64,000 nt of DNA from Myxococcales bacterium (GTDB lineage: Bacteria > Myxococcota_A > Bradymonadia > UBA7976 > UBA1532): assembly GCA_020633435.1 (NCBI GenBank), contig JACKDP010000001.1:1116001-1180000 (forward strand). The letters run 5' to 3'. Below are positions 28,401-34,859 of the stretch, in pieces. Position 1 is the first letter of the stretch, and each line of letters begins with the position of its first letter. Both the position numbers and the translations under genes were made by a program. The notes beneath the pieces are model-generated. The model was not told the DNA's origin. It saw nothing but the letters and a program-made list of their open reading frames with translations, and searched no databases.

Positions 28401-31284
28401 GCTGCTCGTTGAGTTCGGCCAGCCGCAGCATGACGCGCCGGCGCTCGGCCGGGCCCTGCTCGTTGGTGAGCAGAATCTCCAGCACACCCGCGAGCTTGCG
28501 GTGATCCTCACGCTCGCTGTAGACGGGCTCCAGGGCGCGGGCGCCCTCGACGTTGCCCGGCTCGATCTGCAGGATGCGCTCGAGGGCGCGGACCGCGCGG
28601 TCCTGCTGGCCGACGTTCTCGTCCCAGATGCGGGCGGACCGGAACAGCAGGTCGATGCGGACGGGGTCCTCCTGCTGGAAGCCCACCTGCCCCTCGAGGA
28701 TCTTCACCAGCTCCTGCCACCGGTCACGCTCACCGAAGTAGGTGGTGAGGGCGTCCCAGTCCATCAGCTCGATGAGGGCCTTCTTGAGGGCGTCGCCGGC
28801 GCGCTTGTTCTCGGGATCGAGCACGAGCAGGCGCTGCCAGACCTCGACGGATCGCTCCCGATCCCCCACCCGGTCCTGCAGGGCGATGCCCGCCTTCTGG
28901 AGCAGGTCGACCTTCTCGGCGTCGTCGTCCACCAGATCGACGAGCTCGTCGACGGCCTGGGTCAGGGCGTCCCACTCGCGGTTCTGGTCGTAGAAGGTGA
29001 CCAGCGCGCGCAGGGCGTCGACGTCGGCGCCGTCGATGGCGCGGACCTGCTCCCAGAGCTCCTGGCAGAGGTCGGGCCGGCGGATCTTGTTGGTGGCGTA
29101 GTCGGCCAGGTCCTTGTAGGCCTGGGCGCGCTCGGCGGTGGTGGGGGCCATGTCGGCGAGCTGGCGGCGGATGACCACCAGCTTGTCCCACTCGCGGCGC
29201 TTCTCGTACATGCCGTCGAGGGCCTCGATGGCCTCGACGCTCTCGGGCGCCTCCTCCAGGACCAGCTCGTAGACCCGGATGGCCTCGTTCTGGTTGCGGA
29301 ACTTGTCCAGGTAGAGGTGCGCGATCCGCAGGTTCAGGGCCGTGCGCTCCTCGCCGCTGGCCTGGTCGGCCTGCCGCTGGAGGATGGCCACGAGGTCCTG
29401 CCACTTGCGCATGGCCTCGTACTTCTCGATCAGGACCGCCTGCGCCTCGGCGTCATCGGGATCCAGCTCGAGGATCTGGCCGTAGAAGCGCACCACCTGG
29501 GCGTCGGCGTCCAGGTGCTCGGCGTAGACGCGCACCAGCCGGCGCAGGCCGTCGATCTTGGCGGCCGCGTCCCGGTCCGAGATGGCGTCCACCTCGATCT
29601 GCAGGACCGCGGCGTACTCCTTCCACTTCTCGGTGAGCGGGTAGAGCCGCAGCAGGGCCTCGCGGGCCTGGGCGTCGTCGCGATCGGTCTGGTGGACCTG
29701 GCGCCAGAAGTCGGCGGCCTTCTCCACGTCCGCGGCGCGCTCCTCGGCGAGGATGGCCATCTGGCGCAGCGCCTCGACGCGGGCCTGGCCCGGATCGCCG
29801 CCCACCTGCTGGGCGATGACCTGCTGGACGTTGCGCCACTTGTCCGTCTCGATGAGGTACTGGACCTGCCAGTCGAGGACGCGGTCGTCGCCGCTCTTGC
29901 GAGCGAGATCGCGCAGCTTGAAGTCGACGCCCTTGTCCTCATCGAGGTGCCGGGCGCCGAAGAGGATGCGGTGGGCCGCGAGGGAGGCCCCGCCGCCGTG
30001 GTGATCCACCTCGGCGAGGGCGTCGAGCTGGCCGGCGATCATGGTGAGGGCGCTGGCGGGGACCTTCAGATCCCGGCCGGCCTTCCAGTAGACCGCCACG
30101 TCGGCCGGGCTGGTGCGCACGGCCGCCAGGTACAGGCCGGCCGAGTTGGCGCCGCCGCCGACGCTGTTCAGGGCGCGGACCGCTTCGATCAGCAGCGCGG
30201 CCCGGGCCTCGCCGCTGGCCTCGGAGGCCTGGGCCTCCAGGTCGGCGACGCGCGCGGCCACGTCCTCGGAGACCGGGGGGCCCTCGACGAGCTCAGGCTC
30301 GGGCTCCACCTCGGGCGCCGGCTCCGGCTCCTCGGCCACCTCGGGCTCCTCGGCCACCTCGGGCTCCTCGGCCACCTCGGGCTCCTCGGCCACCTCCGGC
30401 TCCGGCTCGGGCTCCTCGGCCACCTCGGGCTCCGGCTCCTCGGCCACCTCGGGCTCCGGCTCCTCGGCCACCTCGGGCTCCTCGGCGACGCTCTGCTCGG
30501 GCAGGTCCTCGGCGACGGTGCCGGCCTCCTCCCCGATGGGCCCACCGAGCTGGGCCAGGGCCGCCTCGTTGTCGGCGTCCCCGGGCCACCGGCGCACGAG
30601 CTCGTCGAACGCCTGCCGGGCCAGCTCGGGCTGGTCGAGATCCCGCCCCAGCAGCCACGCCAGCTCGTTGAGCACCTCGCGGCGGTCGTCGTGGTCGTTG
30701 CCGAGGGCCTGCAGCTCCAGGTCGAGGAGCTGGGCCACCGCCGTCAGGTCGCCATGGGCCCGGTAGAGCCGACGGCACGCCCGCAGCGCCTTGATGCAGG
30801 AGGCGTCCTCGCCGAACGCGGCCTGGTAGAAGGCCACGGCCTGCTCGGCATCGCCCAGGTGCACCTCGAAGGCCTGGCCGATGCGCCAGGCCAGCTCGGC
30901 GCGCTCCGCGGGCTCGGCGCGGCGCTCGGCCTCGGCCCGGGCGATCTCGACGAACGAGCCCCAGTCCTCGGCGGCCTCGGACAGCGCCCGCATATGCGAG
31001 AGGGTCGCGATGCCGTCGGTGGGGTCGCCCTCGAGGGAGGCACCGTAGAGCTGGAGCGCTCGCGCGATGTCGTCCGCGTCGGACTCGGCCACCCGACCGC
31101 CCTTCACCAGCCACGCCGACGCTTCCGCCGGCTCGGCCGCGTGCTGGGCCAGGTGCACGTACAGGTCGACCAGGGACGCCCAGTCACCGGCATCGCGCAA
31201 CAGCGTCTCGAGCTCCCCGCTCACCTCACGGTTGGTGGGATCCTCGACCACGGATTCGAAGAGCTCGCGCACACGATCCGACAT
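19441..31284 (-). CDS. Giant cytoplasmic TPR-repeat protein, about 3947 residues (GltI/AgmK-like)
   Basis: The start is ATG 31284, behind AGAGG. There is no signal peptide or membrane segment. Residues about 1-260 are short helical TPR-like repeats. About 265-335 is a Glu-Pro-Val-Ala linker of tandem EEPEVA and EEPEPEVA units. From about 340 to 3650 a two-helix-pair unit of about 72-76 residues recurs some 40 times or more, with conserved pieces like WDDLIEVL, LLxRIGxIxEExLxD and AIxxYRxVLExxPxNxxALxALxRLY. The last about 280 residues are different and non-repetitive (PVMATNIKVLGIKPKRDQ, then QDRLRELILFALSDNYFQLRKALGLTIG). The size, TPR content and neighbours resemble GltI/AgmK of the Myxococcus gliding machine (about 3800 residues). 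Homology is inferred, not computed. Confidence 0.85.
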   Translation of the reverse strand: MSDRVRELFESVVEDPTNREVSGELETLLRDAGDWASLVDLYVHLAQHAAEPAEASAWLVKGGRVAESDADDIARALQLYGASLEGDPTDGIATLSHMRALSEAAEDWGSFVEIARAEAERRAEPAERAELAWRIGQAFEVHLGDAEQAVAFYQAAFGEDASCIKALRACRRLYRAHGDLTAVAQLLDLELQALGNDHDDRREVLNELAWLLGRDLDQPELARQAFDELVRRWPGDADNEAALAQLGGPIGEEAGTVAEDLPEQSVAEEPEVAEEPEPEVAEEPEPEVAEEPEPEPEVAEEPEVAEEPEVAEEPEVAEEPEPAPEVEPEPELVEGPPVSEDVAARVADLEAQASEASGEARAALLIEAVRALNSVGGGANSAGLYLAAVRTSPADVAVYWKAGRDLKVPASALTMIAGQLDALAEVDHHGGGASLAAHRILFGARHLDEDKGVDFKLRDLARKSGDDRVLDWQVQYLIETDKWRNVQQVIAQQVGGDPGQARVEALRQMAILAEERAADVEKAADFWRQVHQTDRDDAQAREALLRLYPLTEKWKEYAAVLQIEVDAISDRDAAAKIDGLRRLVRVYAEHLDADAQVVRFYGQILELDPDDAEAQAVLIEKYEAMRKWQDLVAILQRQADQASGEERTALNLRIAHLYLDKFRNQNEAIRVYELVLEEAPESVEAIEALDGMYEKRREWDKLVVIRRQLADMAPTTAERAQAYKDLADYATNKIRRPDLCQELWEQVRAIDGADVDALRALVTFYDQNREWDALTQAVDELVDLVDDDAEKVDLLQKAGIALQDRVGDRERSVEVWQRLLVLDPENKRAGDALKKALIELMDWDALTTYFGERDRWQELVKILEGQVGFQQEDPVRIDLLFRSARIWDENVGQQDRAVRALERILQIEPGNVEGARALEPVYSEREDHRKLAGVLEILLTNEQGPAERRRVMLRLAELNEQHLRNPSQAFGWLRQVVGEHPADAQARAELERLGGAIHQWDAVHDDLVEALGRVAMEAEVDVDAAQLDILLSLARILDTQMGRGEDALQRYHDALDLDPENREALDAVETLYERGARWADLLSVLDRKLALADETDARKALLRKQGMIFEEQIADPYSAIERYRSIIEEDAGDLEALQALHRLHEAGEQWDDLHEVVGRQLALAQEGVEGAGDVLELKMKLGHIELASLGRTADAVARFREVLAEDAEHAGARAGLEGLLGDPEFRAEVAGILEPIYQDAAEWEPLVGCLEIQLEESEGTERRVELLERIGTLHVNRIADVGRAFDAFARMLREQPDSRVAITRLTELAEVGDGFGDLAALIEEVTPDLESESLAQDLLARLAGIYEEKLVDIERAIDAHRRVLDLDAEVRASIEALDRLYLRSEQWVELLAIYRRKLELAEEPEVREGLRFQIASLLEEMLGDAREAITVYTEILEASAENGRALAALARLYAQEEMWTELADILRRQLELAEDEGDRLDLRVRLAELSERELGNVEQAIGIYREVLEQAPDNDAAREALERLIEDAGFRGAVADVLEPIYERRDDWRALIRIYEIQREESEEDGRKVALLHKIAGLHEDRGGDAEQAFSSYARAFDVQPGDETTLARLQHLAESLGLWQELVTVYENRVADIDVEAVATDVHKRAARVLLAQLDDVHRARGHYEAAYEADDTDLEVVDALDGIYYRTEQWHELVQVLLRRAELTEALDEKKALLFRVSELFEEMLSDPDRAVEIYRMVLEEDADDARALNALERIFTSLERWDDLIEVLQKKASLSEDLDQRKAIFGGIGAICEEQLADLPRAVTTWQTILEWDADDLPALQRLDQLFQQLDQWEDLLGVLRRQVEVQPDADERLALRHRIARLHEVELDDVETAVEGYRTILADQAGHEPTLEALEGLVRQDRAAAAAAGVLEPVLIQAGAWARLVGAWRDLLRVTEEPEARAGLLMRIGHAHEDMLVESEEAFKAYGEAFHEEPTRAEAFESLERVARAGGFWAELVALLEGELANVPGDEVARDIYLRAARIFEEEIGSNVEAIERFRRVMEIDAEQEVAILALDRLYQKEGMWADLADILQLEVERAEGEARVPLLLRLGTLFESALEDVNQAINAYRDVLEITEQQADAVQALERLFAAGHAQPVIGEILEPIYVGNEEHEKLHDLLQALLTHLAPGEDRMRAMHRLAELSLESLGDKSRAFDWYGQAFREVPEDEDTRARLAGLAAETNRYEDLVVCYTEGLQNTQDLELIRVVSHDMATLYRDRLGNEANAEQMYLYILDGIDPSDAAALKGLDELYEAQDRWPELVEILKREINVTYEDGPRIDFMFRLGRVYETRLGEIDPAAVQFVSILDMEPHHAGALGRLSQIYLAQQQWEPLFDIYGRQAENAEEAADKAQLFASQANLASQFLARPEDAIDLWNQVLELQGEDANALMALETLYQDQQSWRELVDVCERQVNLVENDVQRELQLYAKLGRVWGDYLEREANALENWGRVLDRDPENQEALWAVHGLYERTDDQAKVAETNHRLLDLLDGSDPRRAELYRQLGRLYQEALELPERAIDAFNQLLAIEPQDAEAIDCLEELYTQAEDWQHCVTVLDRKVEITEDAFDRVSILFRIAEMWEQNLGDAAGGQAAYRRVLEAQPDNVDAFEALQRLFEAGMQWEDLVNLLLGRLEQTEDVFERQELFERTAGVFESRLSQPANAFEVLGLAFEESNDDERFGAELERLANVTGQWAELIRRYETVLQAIGTTPQSVPIRLRVASWYDVKLDQAQHAGTHYQWVLQIEPDNIGALSALVELLERYQNWPKVVEFLRRLVDLQVEPEERKASLEKLAGILESRLDRADEAIDAWRMVTLDNPDDLPALEALERLYAMRQRWQELIEILDQQAAVLSDTQAIVENHLRAGELWENRLGSPERAIDAYNQALAADETCADAMQALEKLYTQQDRWHELLDVYEMMLKVRTEPEGQLRILSRIAMIQEEQLADRYATIDTYRRMVEVEPRDTTAVRALDRLYRESEQWDDLAEVYQQHLAVLDSVGDKVKIRLALAEVLRGPLGSAERAIEALRPVLDLDAENREALSRLGQLYAEVEDWPSTIDALSREAHLIRDRRELLERQHQVGRIYQDRLGDLENAERWYRSALDHDPNYLPALDALRGIYERRGDWQEVVRILKMMEAATRSFPEKSAVLFAIGKVYGDHIGERVTAIDYYEQALDLFPENVDAAVPLVEVYWKDQRWERVEPLLDLIMANRSEQADYRESQELHFRLAYAAERLQKDDKALTHYRQAYELDSTHLPTLQGMGNLLFRRQDWDRAFKIFQTVLVHHRENLEPEQIVEIFNRQGAIKLQVGERRKALDFFRKGLDIDPNHLETMQSITALHEAQGDWEDVIHYRRKMIPFLTDELDRFQALVGIGDILHGQMHNARLAVDAYNEALRAQPGSKLILSKLLGLHEETGDWQSAVDVLTQLAEQEQNADKKAKYFYAVAKIQQDYLKDTFTAVRSFDKALDANPAMLKAFQAIDEILTRERDYERQDRYYRKMLKRATDSALDDKLVVKLADGLGEINRTRLKRYAEAVKAYKIALAKTPNDERLHTILAELYELEEKPEKAVAQHYRLIELNPRNIEGYANLFRLYMAAGKYDEAWCVSQVLAYLGHANAEHQEWFNRYRTRSFKQARRPLDKEHWALLNHPEKSALLDQLFMRLYRHTVPVMATNIKVLGIKPKRDQIDPEQKTPFNTMMGYAAQTTRLQRLECFQSPTGRPGMQAVNLNPPAILVGPDVTSGQSMHGLVFLCAKQLFVMSQHHFLSSIDETYEQRKGRLFTIVYTLTKLVNPAANVPFHDQGLLQHFSTDIPPLERTELAKLIQQMSANPGQHLNLSKWLEMLEHTGNRLGFLLSNDLASTAQAIKNEAGQFSRAPTQDRLRELILFALSDNYFQLRKALGLTIG
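30280..30490. repeat. Coding tandem repeat for the Glu-Pro-Val-Ala linker
   Basis: Units of about 15-21 bases (plus-strand pattern GGCTCCTCGGCCACCTC with GGCTCCGGC variants) repeat roughly ten times. On the minus strand they encode EEPEVA and EEPEPEVA steps in the linker of the giant TPR protein. Near-identity between units suggests recent slippage, so repeat number is likely to vary among strains. The encoded Pro-rich acidic rod probably separates the N-terminal helical part from the main TPR superhelix. Confidence 0.8.
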
Positions 31285-31404
31285 GAACGTCGCCTCTCTT
31301 GATGCTACGGAACAGGACGGTGAGGACACGGACGCGTCGTCTGATCCCCGCGGAACAGCACGATCGCCCGTCCCTGGCGCCCGTCCCTGGCCACTTGCGC
31401 AAGG

Positions 31405-31434
31405 TTTATAGCACGCGATTTTCCGGTCCGACAA
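31405..31434 (-). promoter_or_regulatory. Candidate sigma70 promoter of the giant TPR gene
   Basis: Read on the minus strand, TTGTCG (31434-31429), an 18-base spacer and TATAAA (31410-31405) form a good -35/-10 pair. The A/T-rich -10 stands out in this GC-rich DNA. It lies 121 bases before the start codon. Apart from this, the 252-base gap between the giant gene and the TPR lipoprotein gene contains nothing I recognise. Confidence 0.55.
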
Positions 31435-31536
31435 TCGCCGTGCCCGCACTTTGGACACGGGAGGCGACCTTCTTCCGGTGGGACGGTGTGGTGGGTGTGC
31501 TCGGGGGTGGGAGCGGGGGCGGACGGGCCGCCGGGG

Positions 31537-32412
31537 CTACTGGGCCAGGCCGGCCTCGAGGCGGGTGATGATGTCGCGGGCCGTCTGGACGCGGATGGCG
31601 TCCTCGCTGGCGGTCCGCCGGCCGACGTAGGCGCGCAGGTTGTCCAGCGCCTTCATCCCGTTCTTGGCCGCCAGGTAGGTCATCCCCAGGTTGAAGAGGA
31701 TGGTCGGGTTCGAGGGATCCAGCGTGCGCGCCTTCTCGAGCTGGCTGATGGCGTCGTCGAAGCGCTTCTGCTCCTGATAGACCAGGCCGAGGTCGTGGTA
31801 GTTGGCCGCGTAGCCCGGGTTGTTCTCCACCGCGTTCTTCAGCACCTGCGCCGCGTGGGAGTACTTCTCGAAGCGCCGGTACAGGTTGCCCAGGGCGTTG
31901 TAGGCCTCCGGCAGCCGCGGGTTGGCGCGGATGGCCTCGTGGAAGGCCTCCTGGGCCCGGTCGTACTTGTCGAGCTGCTCCATGGCGTAGCCGAGGCGCA
32001 GGTGGCTCTCGGCGTGGTCGGGCCGAAGCTTCAGGGCCTCCTCGAACTCACCGGCCGCGGCCTTCCACTCGTCCTTGCGGGAGAGGGTGGCGCCCAGGTG
32101 GTAGTGGGCCTCGAACGCGTCGGCCTTCAGCTCGATGGCGCGGCGCAGGTTCTTCTCGGCGGTCCCCAGATCGCCCAGGCGCTGGTACTGGATCATGCCC
32201 AGGTACAGATACGCCTTGTCGTTCTTGGGATCGGTACGGACCGCCTCCTCCAGCTCCTTGATGGCCTCGGGCGTGCGCTGGGCGCGATACAGCGCCAGCC
32301 CCTTGTTCATCATGCGGATGGACTCGTTGCGCTCGCGGTTGCAGCCCGCCAGCGGCGCCACGGCGGGCACCAGGAACGCGAGCACCAGGAGGCGCACCAG
32401 GATCTGCTTCAT
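31537..32412 (-). CDS. TPR-repeat lipoprotein
   Basis: The product has 291 residues, starting at ATG 32412 so that a lipoprotein signal peptide results (MKQILVRLLVLAFLVPAVAPLAGC, lipidation at Cys24). Seven or so consecutive 34-residue TPRs follow, for example EAIKELEEAVRTDPKNDKAYLYLGM, each with the usual W/L-G-Y-A-F-A-P spacing. The protein should form a peptide-binding superhelix in the periplasm, most likely on the outer membrane. It lies between the FHA/AgmX-type gene and the giant TPR gene. Its domain type recalls PilF/PilW-like or GltE-like pilotins, but no exact match is claimed. There is no strong ribosome site before the ATG. Confidence 0.85.
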   Translation of the reverse strand: MKQILVRLLVLAFLVPAVAPLAGCNRERNESIRMMNKGLALYRAQRTPEAIKELEEAVRTDPKNDKAYLYLGMIQYQRLGDLGTAEKNLRRAIELKADAFEAHYHLGATLSRKDEWKAAAGEFEEALKLRPDHAESHLRLGYAMEQLDKYDRAQEAFHEAIRANPRLPEAYNALGNLYRRFEKYSHAAQVLKNAVENNPGYAANYHDLGLVYQEQKRFDDAISQLEKARTLDPSNPTILFNLGMTYLAAKNGMKALDNLRAYVGRRTASEDAIRVQTARDIITRLEAGLAQ

Positions 32413-32561
32413 GTTCGGGCCCGGGGGGGTCGGCTCGCGAGCGCCACTCACCCCCGCGGAGCGGCGCCGTGGGGGTCGGCACATGCCGCACACCCGGCCT
32501 CCGACCTAGCACTCCAGGTCGGGATCGTCAAGCGGCCCCGGCGGGCGGGGCCGCCAGGCGG

Positions 32562-34349
32562 TCAGCTGGGCTTGAAGATGAAGGGGTACTTGACGACGAC
32601 GATGCCGCCGCCCTTGGGGGCCGGGAAGACCCAGCGGCGGATCTTGCCGACGAGGCAGGTCTCGACGCTGCTGTCGTTCATCGAGGTGTCGTCGATGCTG
32701 GCCGCGATGACGCTGCCGTTGCCGGCGATGGTGAACTTCACCGTGATCTTGCCGTTCAGGTCGCGCTTCCGGTTCAGCTCCTTCTCGTAGCAGTACCGGT
32801 ACTCGGCGCGGTGCTGGCGGATGACGCGGCGGATGGTCTCCTTGTCGAGCGAGCCCGTGATGATGGGCTGGCCGGGGATGACCTTGGGCTCCTTGGCGTC
32901 GCGCTCGCCCAGGCGGGCCGCGCCGCGGCCGTAGCCCCGACCGCCGCCGCCGGCGCCGCCGCGGCCCCGGGTGCCCACGTTGCCGACGCCGATGGAGGCC
33001 TCACCGAAGCCACCACCACCGCGGCCCACGCCGACCGTGCCCAGGCCACCGAAGCCCTGGGCCTCGCCCACCTTGTCGCCGAACATGTTGCCGAGGGCGC
33101 TCACGGCGTCGCTGCCGACCGCCCGATCGCCCTCGCCCCAGACCGCCGACAGCTCGCCCTCGAGCTGGTTGAAGGCCGCGTCCGCGGTGCGGATGGCCTC
33201 CATCTTGGCGCGCTCCTTGGCGAGCTTGATCTCCTCGTTGTCCTGCGGACCCTTCACGGCGAAGCGCTTGTCCTGCTCCTCCGAGTCCTTCTTGCCGAGC
33301 TTGCCCTCTTCATCCTTGGCCTTCTCGGCCATCTTCCCCTCTTCCTCGTCGAGGCCCTTGAAGAGGTCCTTGAGGGGATCCTCCTTCTCCTCCTCGGGCT
33401 TGAGGATGAACTCGACGAAGCGGTCCGAGTCGTTGAACCCGTCCATGCTCAGGCCGTCGGCGTCCTCGGGGATGCTCAGGATGATGAGGAAGAACAGCGC
33501 GTGCAGCACCGCCGCCGAGAACAGGTAGCGGAGGAGCTGGGGATCGAGCTGCTGGATGAACGAGGCGCGGGCCACCGGCGGCGCCGCGGCCACAGAGTTG
33601 ATCAGGAACGTCAGCTCGCCGAACTGCAGCCGGCAGCGGGCCCGGGCGGGCAGCCGCAGACCATGGCTGCGCTGCACCGCGGCGCGGCCCAGCTTGCCGG
33701 CGGCCTTGAGCTCCTCGAGCCCATAGACCTTGCCGTCGAGCATGACCTCGCCCTCGACCCCCTCGGGGACGTGGACGATGATGTCGTTGCCGTCGCTCAC
33801 CGCGAGGGGGAACGGATCCTCGGGCAGCAGGCGGGGATCGACGAAGTGGTCGCTCCCGGCGGCGTCGCCGATGCTGTACTGGCCGGCGCCCTCGATGTGG
33901 CGCACGTCCACCACCGTCGGGCCCCACATGGCCAGGATCTCCAGGGCGCGGCCGCTGCCGAGATCCTCCTCTTCATCGTAGAGGGGACCCGTCTGCACGG
34001 GCCGCTGGACCACCGGCGCCGACGTCCCGTCCGAGCCGGCCACCTGCCCCGCGATGGTGATGACCATCACGACGCTGCCGAGCTGGATGCGATCGCCGGT
34101 CTGGAGCGCCTGCTTCGTGACCCGCTCGCCATTGACGAACGTGCCCGACGTGCTCCCGAGGTCCAGGATGACCACCTCGTTCGGCCCGCTGACCTCCACC
34201 ACCGCGTGCATGCGCGAGACGCTGTCGTCATCGACGCGCACGTGGGAGGACGTCAGCTTGCCGATCTTGATGGTGGGTTCGGTCAAGATCTCGGTTCGAA
34301 CGAGCTGACCGCCCTGGTAGATGTCGAACTTGATCGGCGTGTTCTCCAT
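32562..34349 (-). CDS. FHA-TM-AgmX/PglI (TonB-like) envelope protein, GltG-like
   Basis: The protein has 595 residues. An N-terminal cytoplasmic FHA domain (about 25-100) carries GKLTSSHVRVDDDSVSRMHAVVEV and DLGSTSGTFVNG, the phosphothreonine-binding signature. A second beta-rich module (about 136-255; ILAMWGPTVVDVRHIEG) is of the kind shared by AgmX/GltG proteins. One membrane helix lies at 274-292. An acidic/lysine coiled stretch (about 310-385) and a Gly-rich linker (about 425-475) follow. The C-terminal AgmX/PglI (TonB-C-like) domain (about 495-595) shows RQHRAEYRYCYEKEL and RRWVFPAPKGG. Such a protein can link a cytoplasmic phospho-signal to periplasmic and outer-membrane partners. The arrangement matches GltG of the Myxococcus Glt machine. 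Confidence 0.9.
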   Translation of the reverse strand: MENTPIKFDIYQGGQLVRTEILTEPTIKIGKLTSSHVRVDDDSVSRMHAVVEVSGPNEVVILDLGSTSGTFVNGERVTKQALQTGDRIQLGSVVMVITIAGQVAGSDGTSAPVVQRPVQTGPLYDEEEDLGSGRALEILAMWGPTVVDVRHIEGAGQYSIGDAAGSDHFVDPRLLPEDPFPLAVSDGNDIIVHVPEGVEGEVMLDGKVYGLEELKAAGKLGRAAVQRSHGLRLPARARCRLQFGELTFLINSVAAAPPVARASFIQQLDPQLLRYLFSAAVLHALFFLIILSIPEDADGLSMDGFNDSDRFVEFILKPEEEKEDPLKDLFKGLDEEEGKMAEKAKDEEGKLGKKDSEEQDKRFAVKGPQDNEEIKLAKERAKMEAIRTADAAFNQLEGELSAVWGEGDRAVGSDAVSALGNMFGDKVGEAQGFGGLGTVGVGRGGGGFGEASIGVGNVGTRGRGGAGGGGRGYGRGAARLGERDAKEPKVIPGQPIITGSLDKETIRRVIRQHRAEYRYCYEKELNRKRDLNGKITVKFTIAGNGSVIAASIDDTSMNDSSVETCLVGKIRRWVFPAPKGGGIVVVKYPFIFKPS

Positions 34350-34426
34350 GCCCCCGCACCGTCCCGGACGCAGGCACCGCGTCCATCCCGGGCCGCGCCA
34401 GGCGCGGCCACCGTCCCCTCAGGCGA

Positions 34427-34702
34427 TCAGATGTCCTCGGCCGACTTGAGCATCTCCGGGACGAAGTTCTCCCGGATGCGGATCAAGCTGCTGTAGCGTC
34501 CCCCACGCCGCGAGTCCAGGAACTCGCCTTCCGGGCGGACGAACGAGCCCTCCACGAGATCGTCTTCGAAGTCGTACTCCGTCTTCTTCTTGTAGACGAC
34601 CCCCGGGTTCTCCGGATCGACGATGGTCTCATCGGTGTCCTGAGCGAGGGCGGTGCCGCTCCCCAGGATGGCGAAAGCCAGCGTGTAGCGCATCCAGTTC
34701 AA
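34427..34702 (-). CDS. Small secreted protein (GltF-like position)
   Basis: The product has 91 residues with a signal peptide MNWMRYTLAFAILGSGTALA (cleavage before QDTDE). The mature part is short, polar and acidic (DPENPGVVYKKKTEYDFEDDLVEGSFVRPEGEFLDSRRGG). It has no cysteine and no repeats. TTG 34702 is preferred because AGGGGGA lies about 6 bases upstream; ATG 34693 would sit some 15 bases from that site. It follows a well-formed promoter. It lies between a TPR lipoprotein gene and the FHA/AgmX gene, the position of the small GltF protein in Myxococcus, but sequence homology to GltF is only a guess. Confidence 0.7.
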   Translation of the reverse strand: MNWMRYTLAFAILGSGTALAQDTDETIVDPENPGVVYKKKTEYDFEDDLVEGSFVRPEGEFLDSRRGGRYSSLIRIRENFVPEMLKSAEDI

Positions 34703-34734
34703 CGTCGTCCCCCTGGGTTGCAGTGGCGCTGCGC

Positions 34735-34763
34735 AGTATAGCGCCCCAGGCCGAGGTCACCAA
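34735..34763 (-). promoter_or_regulatory. Candidate sigma70 promoter of the GltF-like/GltG-like transcript
   Basis: On the minus strand, TTGGTG (34763-34758), 17 bases, then TATACT (34740-34735) forms a near-consensus pair. The predicted start of transcription is about 26 bases before the TTG codon of the small secreted protein. It lies in the 157-base gap after the TPR lipoprotein gene and suggests that the cluster is divided into at least two transcription units here. Confidence 0.6.
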
Positions 34764-34804
34764 CCCGCGCGTTCAGACACCCTTGGTTCGGGCCGGTTCC
34801 GAAA

Positions 34805-34858
34805 AAAGCCGGTCCGCCGAAAAAAACTTCCAGGGCGCACCCCGGGCCGCCCGGCGAC
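34805..34858 (-). terminator. Weak candidate rho-independent terminator
   Basis: Just after the TPR lipoprotein stop, the minus strand reads GGGCG, a loop and CGCCC, then, after six bases, seven T. About 12 bases further a second run of six T follows a GC-rich stretch. The stem is short and the spacing is not ideal, but T-runs are very rare in this DNA. It would separate the upstream TPR genes from the next promoter. Confidence 0.35.
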
Positions 34859-34859
34859 C

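Noticed and set aside
30280..30490. CRISPR-like array of short regular repeats
   Set aside because: The units are contiguous without unique spacers and translate in frame to EEPEVA steps within a gene.
19414..31302. An open frame of nearly 4000 codons on the plus strand opposite the giant TPR gene
   Set aside because: It is the antisense of a gene with strong codon bias and high GC at third positions, which removes stop codons. Its translation is low-complexity Leu/Val/Gly/His-rich without any family pattern, while the minus strand shows clear TPRs and a natural start.
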